A DNA stretch of 64,000 nucleotides from Paenibacillus sediminis (GCF_017873765.1 NZ_JAGGKP010000011.1:1-64000); one strand, 5' to 3'. Shown: positions 39,868 to 49,737, numbered from the stretch's first letter. Notes: generated from the letters alone by a model not told the origin. Numbers and translations: made by a program.

Positions 39868-41649
39868 ATCGCATGGGTTAACGGTAAGTGGCTGACGCGA
39901 CCTGACCGCGAATCGCGCATCAACGAAATCGCAACGCTACTCGACGCGCTCGACGGCGTAGATATTGCCGATTTATCAACGGAAGACGCGGCGGACGTTG
40001 ACGCACAGCTTGCGGAGTATGAGCGCTTAACGAGGATTAACGAAGCCGAGACAGATTTGATCGCGTTCGCTCTCGAATACTTTTCGGAGGCGCGTAATCC
40101 GGGCAACGCCGGCAACTGGGACGGATTCGATATTACGGATGTCGCGGATGCGCCTTCGTTTCACCGTGAAATTGCCGCCATAATGGACGGCGTGAGCAAC
40201 GTTAAGACAAATGATAAGGTAGCGGTGGCGGCGCCGCGATCTCACGCTAAATCTACGTATCTATCGAAGGCGTTTCCGTTGCGCGAAATTGTGTACCGGA
40301 AGCGTAAATACGAAATCATCATATCGGAGACGCCGGCCGTGTCTAGCGGCAACTTGGACTGGATCGCGCTACAGCTTAAGCATAACGAGAAGCTGCGCCG
40401 CGACTTCGGTCCTTTATTGTCTCCGAAGCAGCAAGAGAATCCGAAAGATAATTCGTCCGAGTTTATCGCATGGGAACCGCAGGAATCCGGAGTGCCGCGA
40501 TTACTCACGAAAGTTGAGGCGGCGTCGACCGGACAAGCGCTACGTGGACGTAACTGGAACGGTGTGCGGCCGGACTTAATCGTATGTGACGATCTCGAAG
40601 ATATTAAATCGAATGCCGCGACGCCCGAACTACGGAAGAAGATGCGCGACTGGTTCTCGCAGACTGTTGTGCCGCTTGGCGATCCGAAAGGGAAACGGAC
40701 GGCTTTCGTTTACATGGGGACAACGGTGCATCACGAAGCGCTACTCGTCAACGTGTTATATAACCGCGCGGACTTTAAGAGCCGCGTATATCGCGCGATT
40801 ATCGAGTGGCCCGAGCGGATGGACTTATGGGAAGCGTGCCGACTCGTATACGCGGACAGGGAACGTCCCGTATCGGAGCGCGCCGAAGACGCACGCAAGC
40901 TATACGAGTTGAACCGCGAGGAAATGGATCGCGGTGCTCGCGTATTGTGGCCGGAAGCACAGCCGATTTGGAAACTTATGACGTGGAAATGGGACAACGG
41001 TTCGAAAGCGTTCAATACGGAGTATATGAATAATCCGGTCGATGAGGAATCGATGATATTTAATCCGGAGAAATTTACGTATTGGGACGATAAGCCGATT
41101 CGCGATCTCTTATCGCAGTATCCGCGCCCGATGGACGAGTTTGACGTATTCATGGGCGTAGACTTCGCGATGGGTAAAACGCGCGGTGACTATTCGGCAA
41201 TCGTCACAATCGCGCGCCATAAAGAGACCGGTACCAAGTACGTTATTGACGCGTACGGCGAGCGCGTTAAGCCTGACGAGTTTATTCGCGTGATTACCGA
41301 TAAGGTGCTGCGTTATCAGCCGAATGCAATCGCGGCCGAAGCGCAGGCGGCGCAAGAGTTTTTCGTACAGAAACTAAAAGAAGCGCTACAGGCCGCAGGC
41401 TATCCGGCTAGGACGCGCGTTAAAGAGATACATCAAAGGTCGCGTAAGGAATTGCGTATAGAGGCGCTGCTCCCGGATATCGAGAGTGGCGCTATTCAAT
41501 TTACGCGGAAACACGCGCTGTTGCTCGAGCAGTTTGAGACGTATGGAACAGGGAGCCACGATGACTTGCCAGATGCCTTAGAACAATCAATAAGCATCTG
41601 TAGCCAATCCAAACGACAAATAAGACAAAAACCTTCATGGGCCTACTGA
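39868..41649 (+). CDS. terL: Terminase large subunit
   Basis: 593 residues from ATC 39868, eight bases after GGGAGG; coding-like sequence (AWVNGKWLTRPDRESRINEI) runs from there, 63 codons before the first TTG. Walker A is VAAPRSHAKST (Lys128), Walker B LIVCDDLED; nuclease acids are in MGVDFAMGKTRGDYSAIV and the terminal GSHDDLPDAL. It is the ATPase-nuclease motor that packages DNA into the prohead. The last 20 codons are AT-rich, where the endonuclease gene abuts. Confidence 0.93.
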   Translation: MAWVNGKWLTRPDRESRINEIATLLDALDGVDIADLSTEDAADVDAQLAEYERLTRINEAETDLIAFALEYFSEARNPGNAGNWDGFDITDVADAPSFHREIAAIMDGVSNVKTNDKVAVAAPRSHAKSTYLSKAFPLREIVYRKRKYEIIISETPAVSSGNLDWIALQLKHNEKLRRDFGPLLSPKQQENPKDNSSEFIAWEPQESGVPRLLTKVEAASTGQALRGRNWNGVRPDLIVCDDLEDIKSNAATPELRKKMRDWFSQTVVPLGDPKGKRTAFVYMGTTVHHEALLVNVLYNRADFKSRVYRAIIEWPERMDLWEACRLVYADRERPVSERAEDARKLYELNREEMDRGARVLWPEAQPIWKLMTWKWDNGSKAFNTEYMNNPVDEESMIFNPEKFTYWDDKPIRDLLSQYPRPMDEFDVFMGVDFAMGKTRGDYSAIVTIARHKETGTKYVIDAYGERVKPDEFIRVITDKVLRYQPNAIAAEAQAAQEFFVQKLKEALQAAGYPARTRVKEIHQRSRKELRIEALLPDIESGAIQFTRKHALLLEQFETYGTGSHDDLPDALEQSISICSQSKRQIRQKPSWAY

Positions 41650-41672
41650 TTAATCATCGAGGGGGTGTAGCA

Positions 41673-42443
41673 TTGGACAGGAAAAAATTACATGTCTCAT
41701 TACTATGTCATAACTGTAGAAAAGAATTTTCAAAGAACTTATATTATCTCATTAAGCGAGTTCGAGAGCAAAAAACAAGGTTTTTCTGCTCAAGGAAATG
41801 TGCGAGCTTACATCATTCACAATGTATGGTAGGAAAAGGTAATCCAAATTTTGGCGGAACATTTCACGGCAAGTTAACATCTGATCGAACTACCGAAGAA
41901 ATGGCTGAATCCGTTAGAAAGATGGTAGCCACACGGGAAGCACGCAAGTCATTACACGGCGAACGAAACGGCAGATGGGCAGGTGGGTGGAGAGAGGTAA
42001 CCTGCATTATTTGCAGCAAGACATATAACACACCACCGTATAGGTACCGGCGGATTATGGCCGGAATACAGCAAGCCTGTTGCGACCACAACTGCGCAAG
42101 GCTTTATGCACAGACACAAGTCAAAACGGCGAAGACATCTATAGAAATAAAAATGGCCAACGAGCTGACTAAGAGAGAAATTGCATTCGAGGAGCAATAC
42201 ATTCTAGGCAATAAGTTCGCGTTAGATTTTTATCTACCAGAATACAAAATTGTAATTGAATGCGACGGGGACTACTGGCACACAAAACCGGACGTGGTTA
42301 AACGAGATCGATCCAAAAACGCGTATATAGCCGCCTGCGGACTAACGTTATTCCGCTTTTGGGAGCGTGAAATCAACACAAGTATTGAAGCCTGCGTCGA
42401 TTTAGTCTTAGCGGAAATAAACACTAGAGAAATTGCAGCTTAA
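41673..42443 (+). CDS. Free-standing Vsr/EDxHD-like homing endonuclease
   Basis: 256 residues from TTG 41673 (GAGGGGGTG upstream). Two zinc-binding segments (LLCHNCRKEF ... CSRKC; TCIICSKTY ... CCDHNC) precede a Vsr-fold nuclease: TSIEIKMANEL, FALDFYLPEYKIVIECDGDYWH, RDRSKNAYIAACGLTLFRFWEREI. AT-rich and with different codons from terL and portal, between which it is inserted. The zinc-ribbon plus nuclease design is shared with the gene at 1388. Confidence 0.8.
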   Translation: MDRKKLHVSLLCHNCRKEFSKNLYYLIKRVREQKTRFFCSRKCASLHHSQCMVGKGNPNFGGTFHGKLTSDRTTEEMAESVRKMVATREARKSLHGERNGRWAGGWREVTCIICSKTYNTPPYRYRRIMAGIQQACCDHNCARLYAQTQVKTAKTSIEIKMANELTKREIAFEEQYILGNKFALDFYLPEYKIVIECDGDYWHTKPDVVKRDRSKNAYIAACGLTLFRFWEREINTSIEACVDLVLAEINTREIAA

Positions 42444-42463
42444 ACGAAAGGAGGGACGCAATC

Positions 42464-44020
42464 TTGGCTAAATTATTCGATGTCGGAGAGCAATATCCTC
42501 CGGCTAGTCATATACCGCGGCTCGCACGCTATAAACGCGGCCGTATTATCTTTGACGGACGACACGCGGAAATATACGAACGAGCGACGTCGCTGTTAAA
42601 GGATACTCCGCACGCATCGCAGCTCAAAACGTTATTTATCGCGGTGAATCTTATGGACATCTTGCTGACGAAGCCGGCCGATTTGCTCACGGGAGAGCCG
42701 CCGACTTACGAAGCCGGAACCGGTCCGGGAACGCGTGAACAGGAACGACTCGACTCAATCGTTGAGGAAAACGACCTAACGCAAATGACGCATGAACTCG
42801 TTATCGGCGGTGGCTATCGCGGTGATTCATTCGTTAAATCGCGCTACGGGGCGCGCGCCGATACGTCGGAGACGGAAGCGCTCGGATTGGACGTGGACGT
42901 GACACTAGAGCCGATTATCGAAGCGGTACCGGCAAACATTGTATTTCCGGAGTTATCCGTTGGCTCGCGTAAGAAGTTTAAAGCAATTAACATCGCGTGG
43001 ATCGAGTGGGTTGAGGAGACAGGCGGAAAAATTACGCAATGGTTGACGGGTAGCCCCGTAACCGCAACGCCGTATCTCAACGTTGAGCGCTACATTCCCG
43101 GATACATCGTATATGAGCGATATAAACTCTCGGAACGCGGAGTTGATTCGGAGTGGGGCGTACCAATTAGCACATACTACATCGAGGAGAAGGTCGATAC
43201 CGGACGCGAGTCTGACGTAGAGGAAACGGGAACCGACCGTTTACTTGTCCACCACATTCCGTATAAATCGGTTGATGACCGGTGGGAAGGTATCAGCGGA
43301 GTTGAGAAGATAGAAAGCGTGTTGAGCGCGATTAACGAACGGCTCGTGCAGATCGATTACATCCTTTGGAAGCATAGTGATCCGTGGATGTACGGACCAG
43401 GCGACATCGAGGATAGTGGCGACAAGGTGCGCGGGGGCGGCCGATACATTCCGCTTGAAAAAGACGATCCAACGCCGGGCTATATGACGTGGGAGGGCCA
43501 GCTCGAATCCGCGTTCAAAGAGCTCGATATCCTGCTTGGCCTCGTTTATCAGATGAGCGAAACGCCGCAGTGGTTATTCGGCACTACGCTTGCCAACGAT
43601 AAAGGCGGAACGGGAACGTCGCACACGGATTCCGGCGCGATTAAGGCGCGTTTTATGCCGATACTAGCGAAAGTCAATCGGATACGCGCGCACGTTGACC
43701 GCGCTCTCCGTGACGCAATTTGGACCGTAATGCAGCTCGAAAACTACGCTAATCGTGGCGTGGCCGGATGGGAACCTTATACTCCGGTTTATCCCGTAAT
43801 CAGATGGCGCGATGGCGTACCTCAGGACCCTAAAGAGGCCGCAGAAGTAGCGCAAATCCGTACTGGTAATAAGCCGACACAATCGGTGGCGGACGCGATT
43901 AAAGAGCTCGACGGAGTTAGCGCGGCGCAAGCGGAGGAAATAGTCAAACGTATCGACGCGGATGAGCAACGCGTAAACGGTACGGTCGATAGTTCGATAT
44001 TCAACGGTGGTAACGGATGA
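42464..44020 (+). CDS. Portal protein
   Basis: 518 residues, TTG start with AAGGAGGG upstream. The length, position after the terminase and before the minor head protein, and segments such as LLTKPADLLTGEPPTYE, GISGVEKIESVLSAINERLVQIDYI and TPQWLFGTTLANDKGGTGTSHTDSG support an SPP1-gp6/DUF-type portal. It forms the dodecameric ring through which DNA enters the head. Confidence 0.82.
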   Translation: MAKLFDVGEQYPPASHIPRLARYKRGRIIFDGRHAEIYERATSLLKDTPHASQLKTLFIAVNLMDILLTKPADLLTGEPPTYEAGTGPGTREQERLDSIVEENDLTQMTHELVIGGGYRGDSFVKSRYGARADTSETEALGLDVDVTLEPIIEAVPANIVFPELSVGSRKKFKAINIAWIEWVEETGGKITQWLTGSPVTATPYLNVERYIPGYIVYERYKLSERGVDSEWGVPISTYYIEEKVDTGRESDVEETGTDRLLVHHIPYKSVDDRWEGISGVEKIESVLSAINERLVQIDYILWKHSDPWMYGPGDIEDSGDKVRGGGRYIPLEKDDPTPGYMTWEGQLESAFKELDILLGLVYQMSETPQWLFGTTLANDKGGTGTSHTDSGAIKARFMPILAKVNRIRAHVDRALRDAIWTVMQLENYANRGVAGWEPYTPVYPVIRWRDGVPQDPKEAAEVAQIRTGNKPTQSVADAIKELDGVSAAQAEEIVKRIDADEQRVNGTVDSSIFNGGNG

Positions 44021-44844
44021 TTACGGAGCCTAATTACGACCGTGACGTCGCGAAGTTAGTTGACGCGTATAAACGTGCAATTACCGCAATTTTAGCGGAG
44101 TTAAACCGCCTCGATCTATCGGAAATATCGCGCGCTAACGCACAGGTCGCACTTTCGGAGGTTACGAAAATATTATCGTCACTTAACGAAGAGTCGGCGC
44201 AGTGGGTTAAGGCGAACATCCCGAAAGCGGCGACCGACGGAATTATCCGCACACTCATTGATATTGGCGTAGTCAAAACGGTTGAGGAAGCGCAGAAAAT
44301 CGTTAAGTTTAACCGCATCAATCGCGAAATGGTTGCGTCAGCCGTTGCGGATACGCAGGCGGATTTACTTGCGGTAACGCAGAACGTCGACCGCAAAGTT
44401 CGCGCCGCCGTCCGCCAAGCGACCGCCGATTCGTTTCGTGCGAATATGACGGCGGGCATTAACGGTCGGCGTACGATAAGCCGCGATATACTCACGCAAA
44501 TGCGCAAGACGCTCGGCGACTCCGTGAATACCGGACTTATTGACGCGGCCGGACGACGATGGAAACCGGAAGTTTACGTTGAAATGATGACGCGTACGAA
44601 AATGATGCAAACGCAAATTGACGCAACGATTAACGAAGCGCTCGGTCGCGATGTTCAATACGGAGTCATATCGCGACATGGCGCTAAAGATGACTGTCAA
44701 TTATGGGAGGGGCGGGTCATTAAATTAACTCCGGACGCCCCCGGAGATTACCCGTATATTGGCGATTTACCTCGCAGGCAAATTTTTCACCCCAATTGTA
44801 AACATGTTGTTTCGCCAGTGCGCGATCCTGAATCGATGCTCTAG
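44017..44844 (+). CDS. Minor head protein (SPP1 gp7 / minor capsid 2-like)
   Basis: 275 residues overlapping the portal by ATGA. An N-terminal helical region is followed by RTKMMQTQIDATINEALGRDVQYGVISRHGAKDDCQLWEGRV ... IFHPNCKHVVSPV, with the paired Cys/His pattern of phage head-morphogenesis proteins. It is likely inside the prohead at the portal. Confidence 0.82.
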   Translation: MITEPNYDRDVAKLVDAYKRAITAILAELNRLDLSEISRANAQVALSEVTKILSSLNEESAQWVKANIPKAATDGIIRTLIDIGVVKTVEEAQKIVKFNRINREMVASAVADTQADLLAVTQNVDRKVRAAVRQATADSFRANMTAGINGRRTISRDILTQMRKTLGDSVNTGLIDAAGRRWKPEVYVEMMTRTKMMQTQIDATINEALGRDVQYGVISRHGAKDDCQLWEGRVIKLTPDAPGDYPYIGDLPRRQIFHPNCKHVVSPVRDPESML

Positions 44845-44931
44845 GCGTTTTTATTTTGTCCAGACGCGGCACGACGTTAAACTCTGCGGAAACCATGCGC
44901 TACGCGGCGTTAAAACGCGGGAGGATACGAA

Positions 44932-45630
44932 ATGAAAAACGAACAATCTCACTATTATAGATACGCATTGAATCTGCAAACCTTCGCGGAAGGTGACCCG
45001 GAGCCAATACCGGAACCGCCAGCAGAACCGGAGGACAAGACGTTTACTCAAGCGGAGCTCGACCAAATTGTCGCGGATAGGCTCGCGCGTGAACGTAAGA
45101 AGACCGAAAAGTTTGCGGACTATGACGATATCAAAGCGAAATTGACCGCGCTAGAACAGGCGGAAGAAGAACGTAAGAAAGCGGAACTAACCGAGGCCGA
45201 ACGGTTGGCAGCGGAGTTAGAGGAAGCACGGAAGAAAGCGCAAGAAGCGGACGAACGCGGAGCAACCGCGATAACTGCCGCTAATACACGCGTGATTAAC
45301 GCAGAGTTTAGAGCGCTCGCGCACGAGAATAAGATTCCGGCTGATCGCGTAGCCGCTGCATTAAAATTGGCTGACTTAAGCGCGATTACAGTTGATGACG
45401 ACGGCAACCCCCAAGGCGTAGAGGACGCGGTAAAGGCGCTAATCGCCGCACATCCGTATCTCGCCGAGCAAGCGAAGCCGAAACCGATTGGTGGCGCTAG
45501 TGGCGGAGGGGAACCGCAGGAGAAAACGAAAGAGCAACTATTGAAAGAAGCGGGTGATAAGGCGCGCAGAACCGGAAAACCGGAAGACTTCGCGGCATTC
45601 GCGGCACTGAAACTTAAACTTGAGAGTTAA
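44932..45630 (+). CDS. Capsid scaffolding protein (DUF4355-like)
   Basis: 232 residues, highly charged and helical with a long coiled coil at about 55-115 and an LNLQTFA segment near the start, typical of Firmicutes phage scaffolds. It lies directly before the major capsid gene. ATG with GGGAGG upstream. It guides prohead assembly and then leaves. Confidence 0.82.
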   Translation: MKNEQSHYYRYALNLQTFAEGDPEPIPEPPAEPEDKTFTQAELDQIVADRLARERKKTEKFADYDDIKAKLTALEQAEEERKKAELTEAERLAAELEEARKKAQEADERGATAITAANTRVINAEFRALAHENKIPADRVAAALKLADLSAITVDDDGNPQGVEDAVKALIAAHPYLAEQAKPKPIGGASGGGEPQEKTKEQLLKEAGDKARRTGKPEDFAAFAALKLKLES

Positions 45631-45656
45631 AGGCTGTTCCTAACGGGACGGCCTTT
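45629..45656 (+). terminator. Hairpin terminator after the scaffold gene
   Basis: AAGGCTGTTCC(TAAC)GGGACGGCCTT with a T-run; probably a partial terminator or processing site before the capsid gene. Confidence 0.75.
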
Positions 45657-45689
45657 TTATTTTAACAAAAACTAGGAGGAATCACTTAA

Positions 45690-46781
45690 ATGCCAAGAAT
45701 TTATACGACTGATCTAATCGGTAAGAAGCTGTCCGTAGTAGACGAAATCCTGTTGCTTAATCCGCACCAAACGCCACTCCTGAACCTTATCGGATTTTCC
45801 GATGCGGTAACGCAAACATCGCATCAATGGTTTGAAGACGAAATGTTCGGCGACGATTCTACGGTTGTCGGCGCTAAACTCGCGACTGACACTTCCGTTG
45901 TCGTAGCGAACGCAGAACCGTTCCGCGTCGGTCACGTTGTGAAAATCGGAGACGAGTTGCTGTATGTTTCCGCAATTAATACGGGCACTAAAACGCTGAC
46001 TGTAACGCGTGGTTACGCAAGCACAACGGCTGCTGCGATCGCTGACGGCGCTAAAATCGAAGTTCAATTCGTAGAAGGAACCGAGGGAGCTGACGCCCGT
46101 TCTGCACGCTTCAAGGCGCGTAATAGCGTTTCGAATTACACACAAATCTTCGACGACTCTGTAGAAATCACCGGCACTGCTGAAGCTGTTACGCAATACG
46201 GAATCAGCGACTTATACGAGTACGAAAAACAAAAGAAACAAGTTGAACTCGCGCTGTCTCTTGAAAAAGCGCTAATCAACGGTGTGGCGTATCAAAACGG
46301 TAACGTTCGTCAAATGCGCGGTATTCGTAACTTTATTCAAACAAACGTGACTGACGCGGCTGGCGCAGGCATTGACGGCGGCAAGCTGAACGACGCTCTC
46401 CAATCCATCTACGAAAAAGGTGGCTTCGCCTCCGGCGGAAATTACAAGATCATAGTCGGCGCGAAACAAAAACGTGCGATCTCGGCACTCGACTCTAATA
46501 AAATCCTGATCGCGCAAAGCGAAAACAGCCGCGGTCAAAAGGTTGACCATTTCGTATCTGACTTCGGTCAATTCGAAATCGTACTGAATAACAACCTTGA
46601 CGCTAAAGAGGCTATCATCACGGACGTTAACCGTATGGCAATCCGCCCATTGGCAGGCCGCGAGTTCTTCCACAAATACCTCGGCGAGCAAGGCGACTAC
46701 ACTCGCGGTATCTTGGTCGGTGAGTACACGCTTGAGTTCCGTCAAGAAAAAGCTCACGCGCGCATCAAAGGTTTGGCGTAA
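45690..46781 (+). CDS. Major capsid protein (SU10/DUF5309-like)
   Basis: 363 residues with the features of this HK97-fold group: N-terminal TTDLIGKKLSVVDEILLLNPHQTPLLNLIGFSDAVTQTSHQWFEDEM, a middle GYEEYEKQKKQVELALSLEKALINGVAY-like helix, NYKIIVGAKQKRAISAL and VLNNNLDAKEAIITDVNRMAIRPLAGREFF. ATG with AGGAGG upstream; strong terminators on both sides indicate its own high-level unit. Confidence 0.92.
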   Translation: MPRIYTTDLIGKKLSVVDEILLLNPHQTPLLNLIGFSDAVTQTSHQWFEDEMFGDDSTVVGAKLATDTSVVVANAEPFRVGHVVKIGDELLYVSAINTGTKTLTVTRGYASTTAAAIADGAKIEVQFVEGTEGADARSARFKARNSVSNYTQIFDDSVEITGTAEAVTQYGISDLYEYEKQKKQVELALSLEKALINGVAYQNGNVRQMRGIRNFIQTNVTDAAGAGIDGGKLNDALQSIYEKGGFASGGNYKIIVGAKQKRAISALDSNKILIAQSENSRGQKVDHFVSDFGQFEIVLNNNLDAKEAIITDVNRMAIRPLAGREFFHKYLGEQGDYTRGILVGEYTLEFRQEKAHARIKGLA

Positions 46782-46794
46782 TAGTCCCAATCAC

Positions 46795-46818
46795 GAGCCT
46801 GCGTTTGCGGGCTCTTTT
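46795..46818 (+). terminator. Terminator after the major capsid gene
   Basis: GAGCCTGCG(TTT)GCGGGCTC followed by TTTT. Confidence 0.82.
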
Positions 46819-46832
46819 AACGGAGGTAACGA

Positions 46833-47045
46833 ATGTCTACGTACACATCACGCTACGCCGAACTCGGCTTTTACGTTAATGGCGAATTGAGGCGATTTAG
46901 AAACGGTGAGTACCGCACCGACAACGCAGATGAAGCCGCTGTACTTGATGCGTTGGTTGATGCGGTAAAAGAACAAACGGAGGAATTAGCCGAAAAGCCT
47001 GCGTCTAAACAACGCAAAGCAACGAGCGCACCCTCCGAAACATAA
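46833..47045 (+). CDS. Small head-associated hypothetical protein
   Basis: 70 residues, ATG with CGGAGG upstream, between the capsid and head-tail connector genes. A FYVNGELRRFRNGEYRT segment resembles head decoration or Ig-fold-free spacer proteins, but no firm family is seen. Confidence 0.6.
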   Translation: MSTYTSRYAELGFYVNGELRRFRNGEYRTDNADEAAVLDALVDAVKEQTEELAEKPASKQRKATSAPSET

Positions 47046-47059
47046 CGGAGGTGGTCCGA

Positions 47060-47458
47060 TTGGCTATTTCGGTAGCACTCGCGGATTTTTATATCAACGC
47101 AAACTGTATCGATATTGACGACTGGACGGACGCAGATACAGCGAAAAAACAACGTATATTAAACGTCGCTGAAAACACGCTTACCCGCGCCTATTCGCAA
47201 TATACGATACCAGACGAAGCGGTGTACGAGTTCTCGAATACTTTAGTTGTCGCGTTTAACGACACGAATAAGCTGGCGCAACAAGGATTAACCGGATTTA
47301 CCGTTGATAAAGTCGGCTCGTTCAATTTTAAAGACGCGTTCGTAAACGGAGTTGGCGCAGATTTACGCAAGTTTATTCCGCAATCAGCGCTCGATCTTAT
47401 CGGTGACGCGAACGGCGTAACACTTTCGAAGCGCGCGACGAAGTGGGTGACGATGTAA
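47060..47458 (+). CDS. Head-tail connector (gp6/adaptor-like)
   Basis: 132 residues from TTG 47060 with GGAGG nine bases upstream. The helical first half (LADFYINANCIDIDDWTDADTAKKQRILNVAENTLTRAY) and position fit a head-completion adaptor of the HK97 gp6/SPP1 gp15 type. Confidence 0.7.
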   Translation: MAISVALADFYINANCIDIDDWTDADTAKKQRILNVAENTLTRAYSQYTIPDEAVYEFSNTLVVAFNDTNKLAQQGLTGFTVDKVGSFNFKDAFVNGVGADLRKFIPQSALDLIGDANGVTLSKRATKWVTM

Positions 47459-47775
47459 TGGCGATAATTCCGCTAAAGCAAACGGTCACTGTTACGAAGG
47501 CTGGCGCGGATTCCGGATGGGGACACACCGATTCCGGCGCGGTCGTTATGTACAAGGCGCGCGTTACCGAACAGACTAGCGTAGTCATCAATCAATTCGG
47601 AGCAGAAGCCGTTTCGAGCATGACGATTATTTTCGATAAGCTACCGGACGTTTCGTACGACGACGTTATAACGTACACGAACGAATTGGGCGTTACGATC
47701 GCACGAAAACCGCTAGCTATCGAACCTAGACGGATGCTTAACGGTAAGCCGATACTGACGGAAGTGTACGTTTGA
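47458..47775 (+). CDS. Head closure / head-tail joining protein
   Basis: 105 residues from ATG 47458, overlapping the previous stop by one base. A beta-rich protein (LKQTVTVTKAGADSGWG, VVMYKARVTEQ, MTIIFDKLPDVSYDDVITYT) in the position of a head stopper (SPP1 gp16-like). Confidence 0.65.
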   Translation: MAIIPLKQTVTVTKAGADSGWGHTDSGAVVMYKARVTEQTSVVINQFGAEAVSSMTIIFDKLPDVSYDDVITYTNELGVTIARKPLAIEPRRMLNGKPILTEVYV

Positions 47776-48197
47776 TGGCGGAAGCACTCGAATTTGACGT
47801 CTCCGCGCTGTTGCGTTTAGTTGACGGATCTGCGGACGTTATTGAAGAAGCGGCAAAACGCGGAATGCACGACGCGCTCGATGCGTGGAAACGTGAGTCC
47901 GTAGACATTGCGCCATTAGACGAAGGAACGTTACGTCGGTCGATTACGGTCGGCGAGATTGAGCGTAATGGAAACGAATTTACCGGTGAAATTACGGCGA
48001 ATGCGGTCGTTCAATCGAGTAAAGGGCGTTTTAATTACGCTTATTATATTCACGAAGAAGACGCGGGCGGTAAGAGCCTTCGCGCTCCTGGAACGGAGAA
48101 GAAGTTCCTCGATATTCCTGCGCAACAGAACGGTAAGAAATGGCTCGCGGACATAGAGAACGAAATTAAATCGGAATTGAAAGGAATGGGGTGGTAA
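47775..48197 (+). CDS. HK97 gp10-like neck protein
   Basis: 140 residues from ATG 47775. The pattern GMHDALDAWKRESVDIAPLDEGTLRRSITV ... YAYYIHEEDAGGKSLRAPGTEKKFL matches the gp10/tail-completion family, which closes the neck. Coupled to its neighbours. Confidence 0.78.
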   Translation: MAEALEFDVSALLRLVDGSADVIEEAAKRGMHDALDAWKRESVDIAPLDEGTLRRSITVGEIERNGNEFTGEITANAVVQSSKGRFNYAYYIHEEDAGGKSLRAPGTEKKFLDIPAQQNGKKWLADIENEIKSELKGMGW

Positions 48198-48198
48198 G

Positions 48199-48621
48199 TT
48201 GGCGTTAAACGACGAAATTATTGCGATAGAGTCATTCGTTAAAGCGCAGTTTCCGGACGCTACGACCGGCAAGCAAACCATTCCGGCAGTTCCGAAGGCA
48301 AACTCGTTCTATGTCCGTTTTCTATCGGAAGAACGCGAGAATGAAACACGCTACCATTACCGGATTGACCGCGAATATCAAATCGTCTACTTTGCGCAAT
48401 GGCCGGAACAGGTTATGCCGAAAATGGACGCGTTAGGTCGTGCGTTATACCAAGCGGACTCTATTGATTATATCCGCATCGAGTCATTCTCATTTTCGCA
48501 ACCGGTGAAAACGGATAACGACTTATTCGTATCGATCGGAATCCTCGCAACAAGCACTCGTGAATCGCGTGACCAAACGGCATATCCAAAAATCAACAAC
48601 GTGACAGTCAAACAACCATAA
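48199..48621 (+). CDS. Tail terminator / tail completion protein
   Basis: 140 residues from TTG 48199. Fold signals (DEIIAIESFVKAQFPDATTG, FLSEERENETRYHYRIDREYQIVYFAQ) and position before the sheath fit a gp17/tail terminator family protein. Confidence 0.65.
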   Translation: MALNDEIIAIESFVKAQFPDATTGKQTIPAVPKANSFYVRFLSEERENETRYHYRIDREYQIVYFAQWPEQVMPKMDALGRALYQADSIDYIRIESFSFSQPVKTDNDLFVSIGILATSTRESRDQTAYPKINNVTVKQP

Positions 48622-48622
48622 A

Positions 48623-48654
48623 GAAGGGCGTTCCAAAATGGAGCGCTCTTTTTA
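48623..48654 (+). terminator. Terminator before the tail sheath gene
   Basis: A GAGCGCTC-type stem (GGGCGTTCC(AAAA)TGGAGCGCTC) is followed by TTTTTATTT. Confidence 0.75.
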
Positions 48655-48673
48655 TTTATAAGGAGGTTATTAC

Positions 48674-49720
48674 ATGCCAGGAGCTTCATGGGACCCAACC
48701 GCGCTTCCAACGCGCCCAGGCATCTACATTAACTTTGTAGAAGCTGCGGCTGCACAAATTCGCGGCGGCGCTCGCGGTATTGTCGCTATTCCGCTCTTGA
48801 CTTACGCAGGTACAGCGGCGACAAAAACGTTCTACACGGTTGAAACGGAAAAGGACGCAACCGATCTATTCGGAGTCGATAACGTTGAATCGATTTTACT
48901 CGCGCTTCAAGGCGGTGCAAAGCAAGTACTCGTCTACACGATGCCCGCGAATCCATTAACGCAAGATTACGTTGATATGCGCGCAGCATTCGACGCCTAT
49001 CCGTTTAACGTTTTCGTATTTGACGGTGAAAGCGATGATACGCAACAAGCCGCAACTAAAACGTGGGTAGCCACAAACCGCGACGCCGGTAAGAAGTTCA
49101 TCGTCGTTATCGGCGGTGACGCAACTGATGACGCAGACCCAACATTGGGTAACGCGCGCTCAACGCTAAATAAAGACGACTATATCGTTAACTTGATTAA
49201 CGGGGTAATTGTCGGTGGCAGCACGTATACTTCCGCACAATACGCGCCATTTGTCGCAGGACTTATCGCAGGAACCGCGATTAATCGGTCGACGACATAC
49301 ACGGTACTTCCGGTCGATGACGTTACTAAACGGCTGACTAACGCGCAAGTTACCGCGGCACTTGCGGCTGGATCGCTTGTATTCGTTAACGATGGCGAGA
49401 AAGTTCGATTAGAACAAGGTATCGTCACATCCGGTAAGAAAATCCGTTCGATTCGCGCACGTCAAGCGATCTCGTACGACATTGCGAAGACTGCTGCGGA
49501 CAATTACATCGGAAAACTCAACAATAATGCGGACGGCCAAGCAACGTTAATGGTCGCGATTAAAGCGTATCTCGAACAGCTAGAGGTCGATAACGTGTTG
49601 ACGTCGCCGGTTGTTGCGCTGGATTCGCAAAGACCAAGCGTAGGCGATTCCGTATTCCTTGAAATTAGTTATACGGAAGTAGACAGCATCGAGCGCGTGT
49701 TAATGACAATCAATATCTAA
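48674..49720 (+). CDS. Tail sheath protein
   Basis: 348 residues beginning PGASWDPTALPTRPGIYINFVEAAAAQIRGGARGIVAIPL, the standard opening of PBSX/XkdK-type sheaths, with SLVFVNDGEKVRLEQGIVT and a C-terminal arm VFLEISYTEVDSIERVLMTINI. It forms the contractile outer tail and makes this a myovirus. ATG with AAGGAGG upstream. Confidence 0.95.
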   Translation: MPGASWDPTALPTRPGIYINFVEAAAAQIRGGARGIVAIPLLTYAGTAATKTFYTVETEKDATDLFGVDNVESILLALQGGAKQVLVYTMPANPLTQDYVDMRAAFDAYPFNVFVFDGESDDTQQAATKTWVATNRDAGKKFIVVIGGDATDDADPTLGNARSTLNKDDYIVNLINGVIVGGSTYTSAQYAPFVAGLIAGTAINRSTTYTVLPVDDVTKRLTNAQVTAALAAGSLVFVNDGEKVRLEQGIVTSGKKIRSIRARQAISYDIAKTAADNYIGKLNNNADGQATLMVAIKAYLEQLEVDNVLTSPVVALDSQRPSVGDSVFLEISYTEVDSIERVLMTINI

Positions 49721-49737
49721 GGACGGTGAGAAAATAG

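Noticed and set aside
44845..44931. Possible small gene between the minor head and scaffold genes
   Set aside because: No frame with a ribosome binding site; only the scaffold's own GGGAGG is seen.
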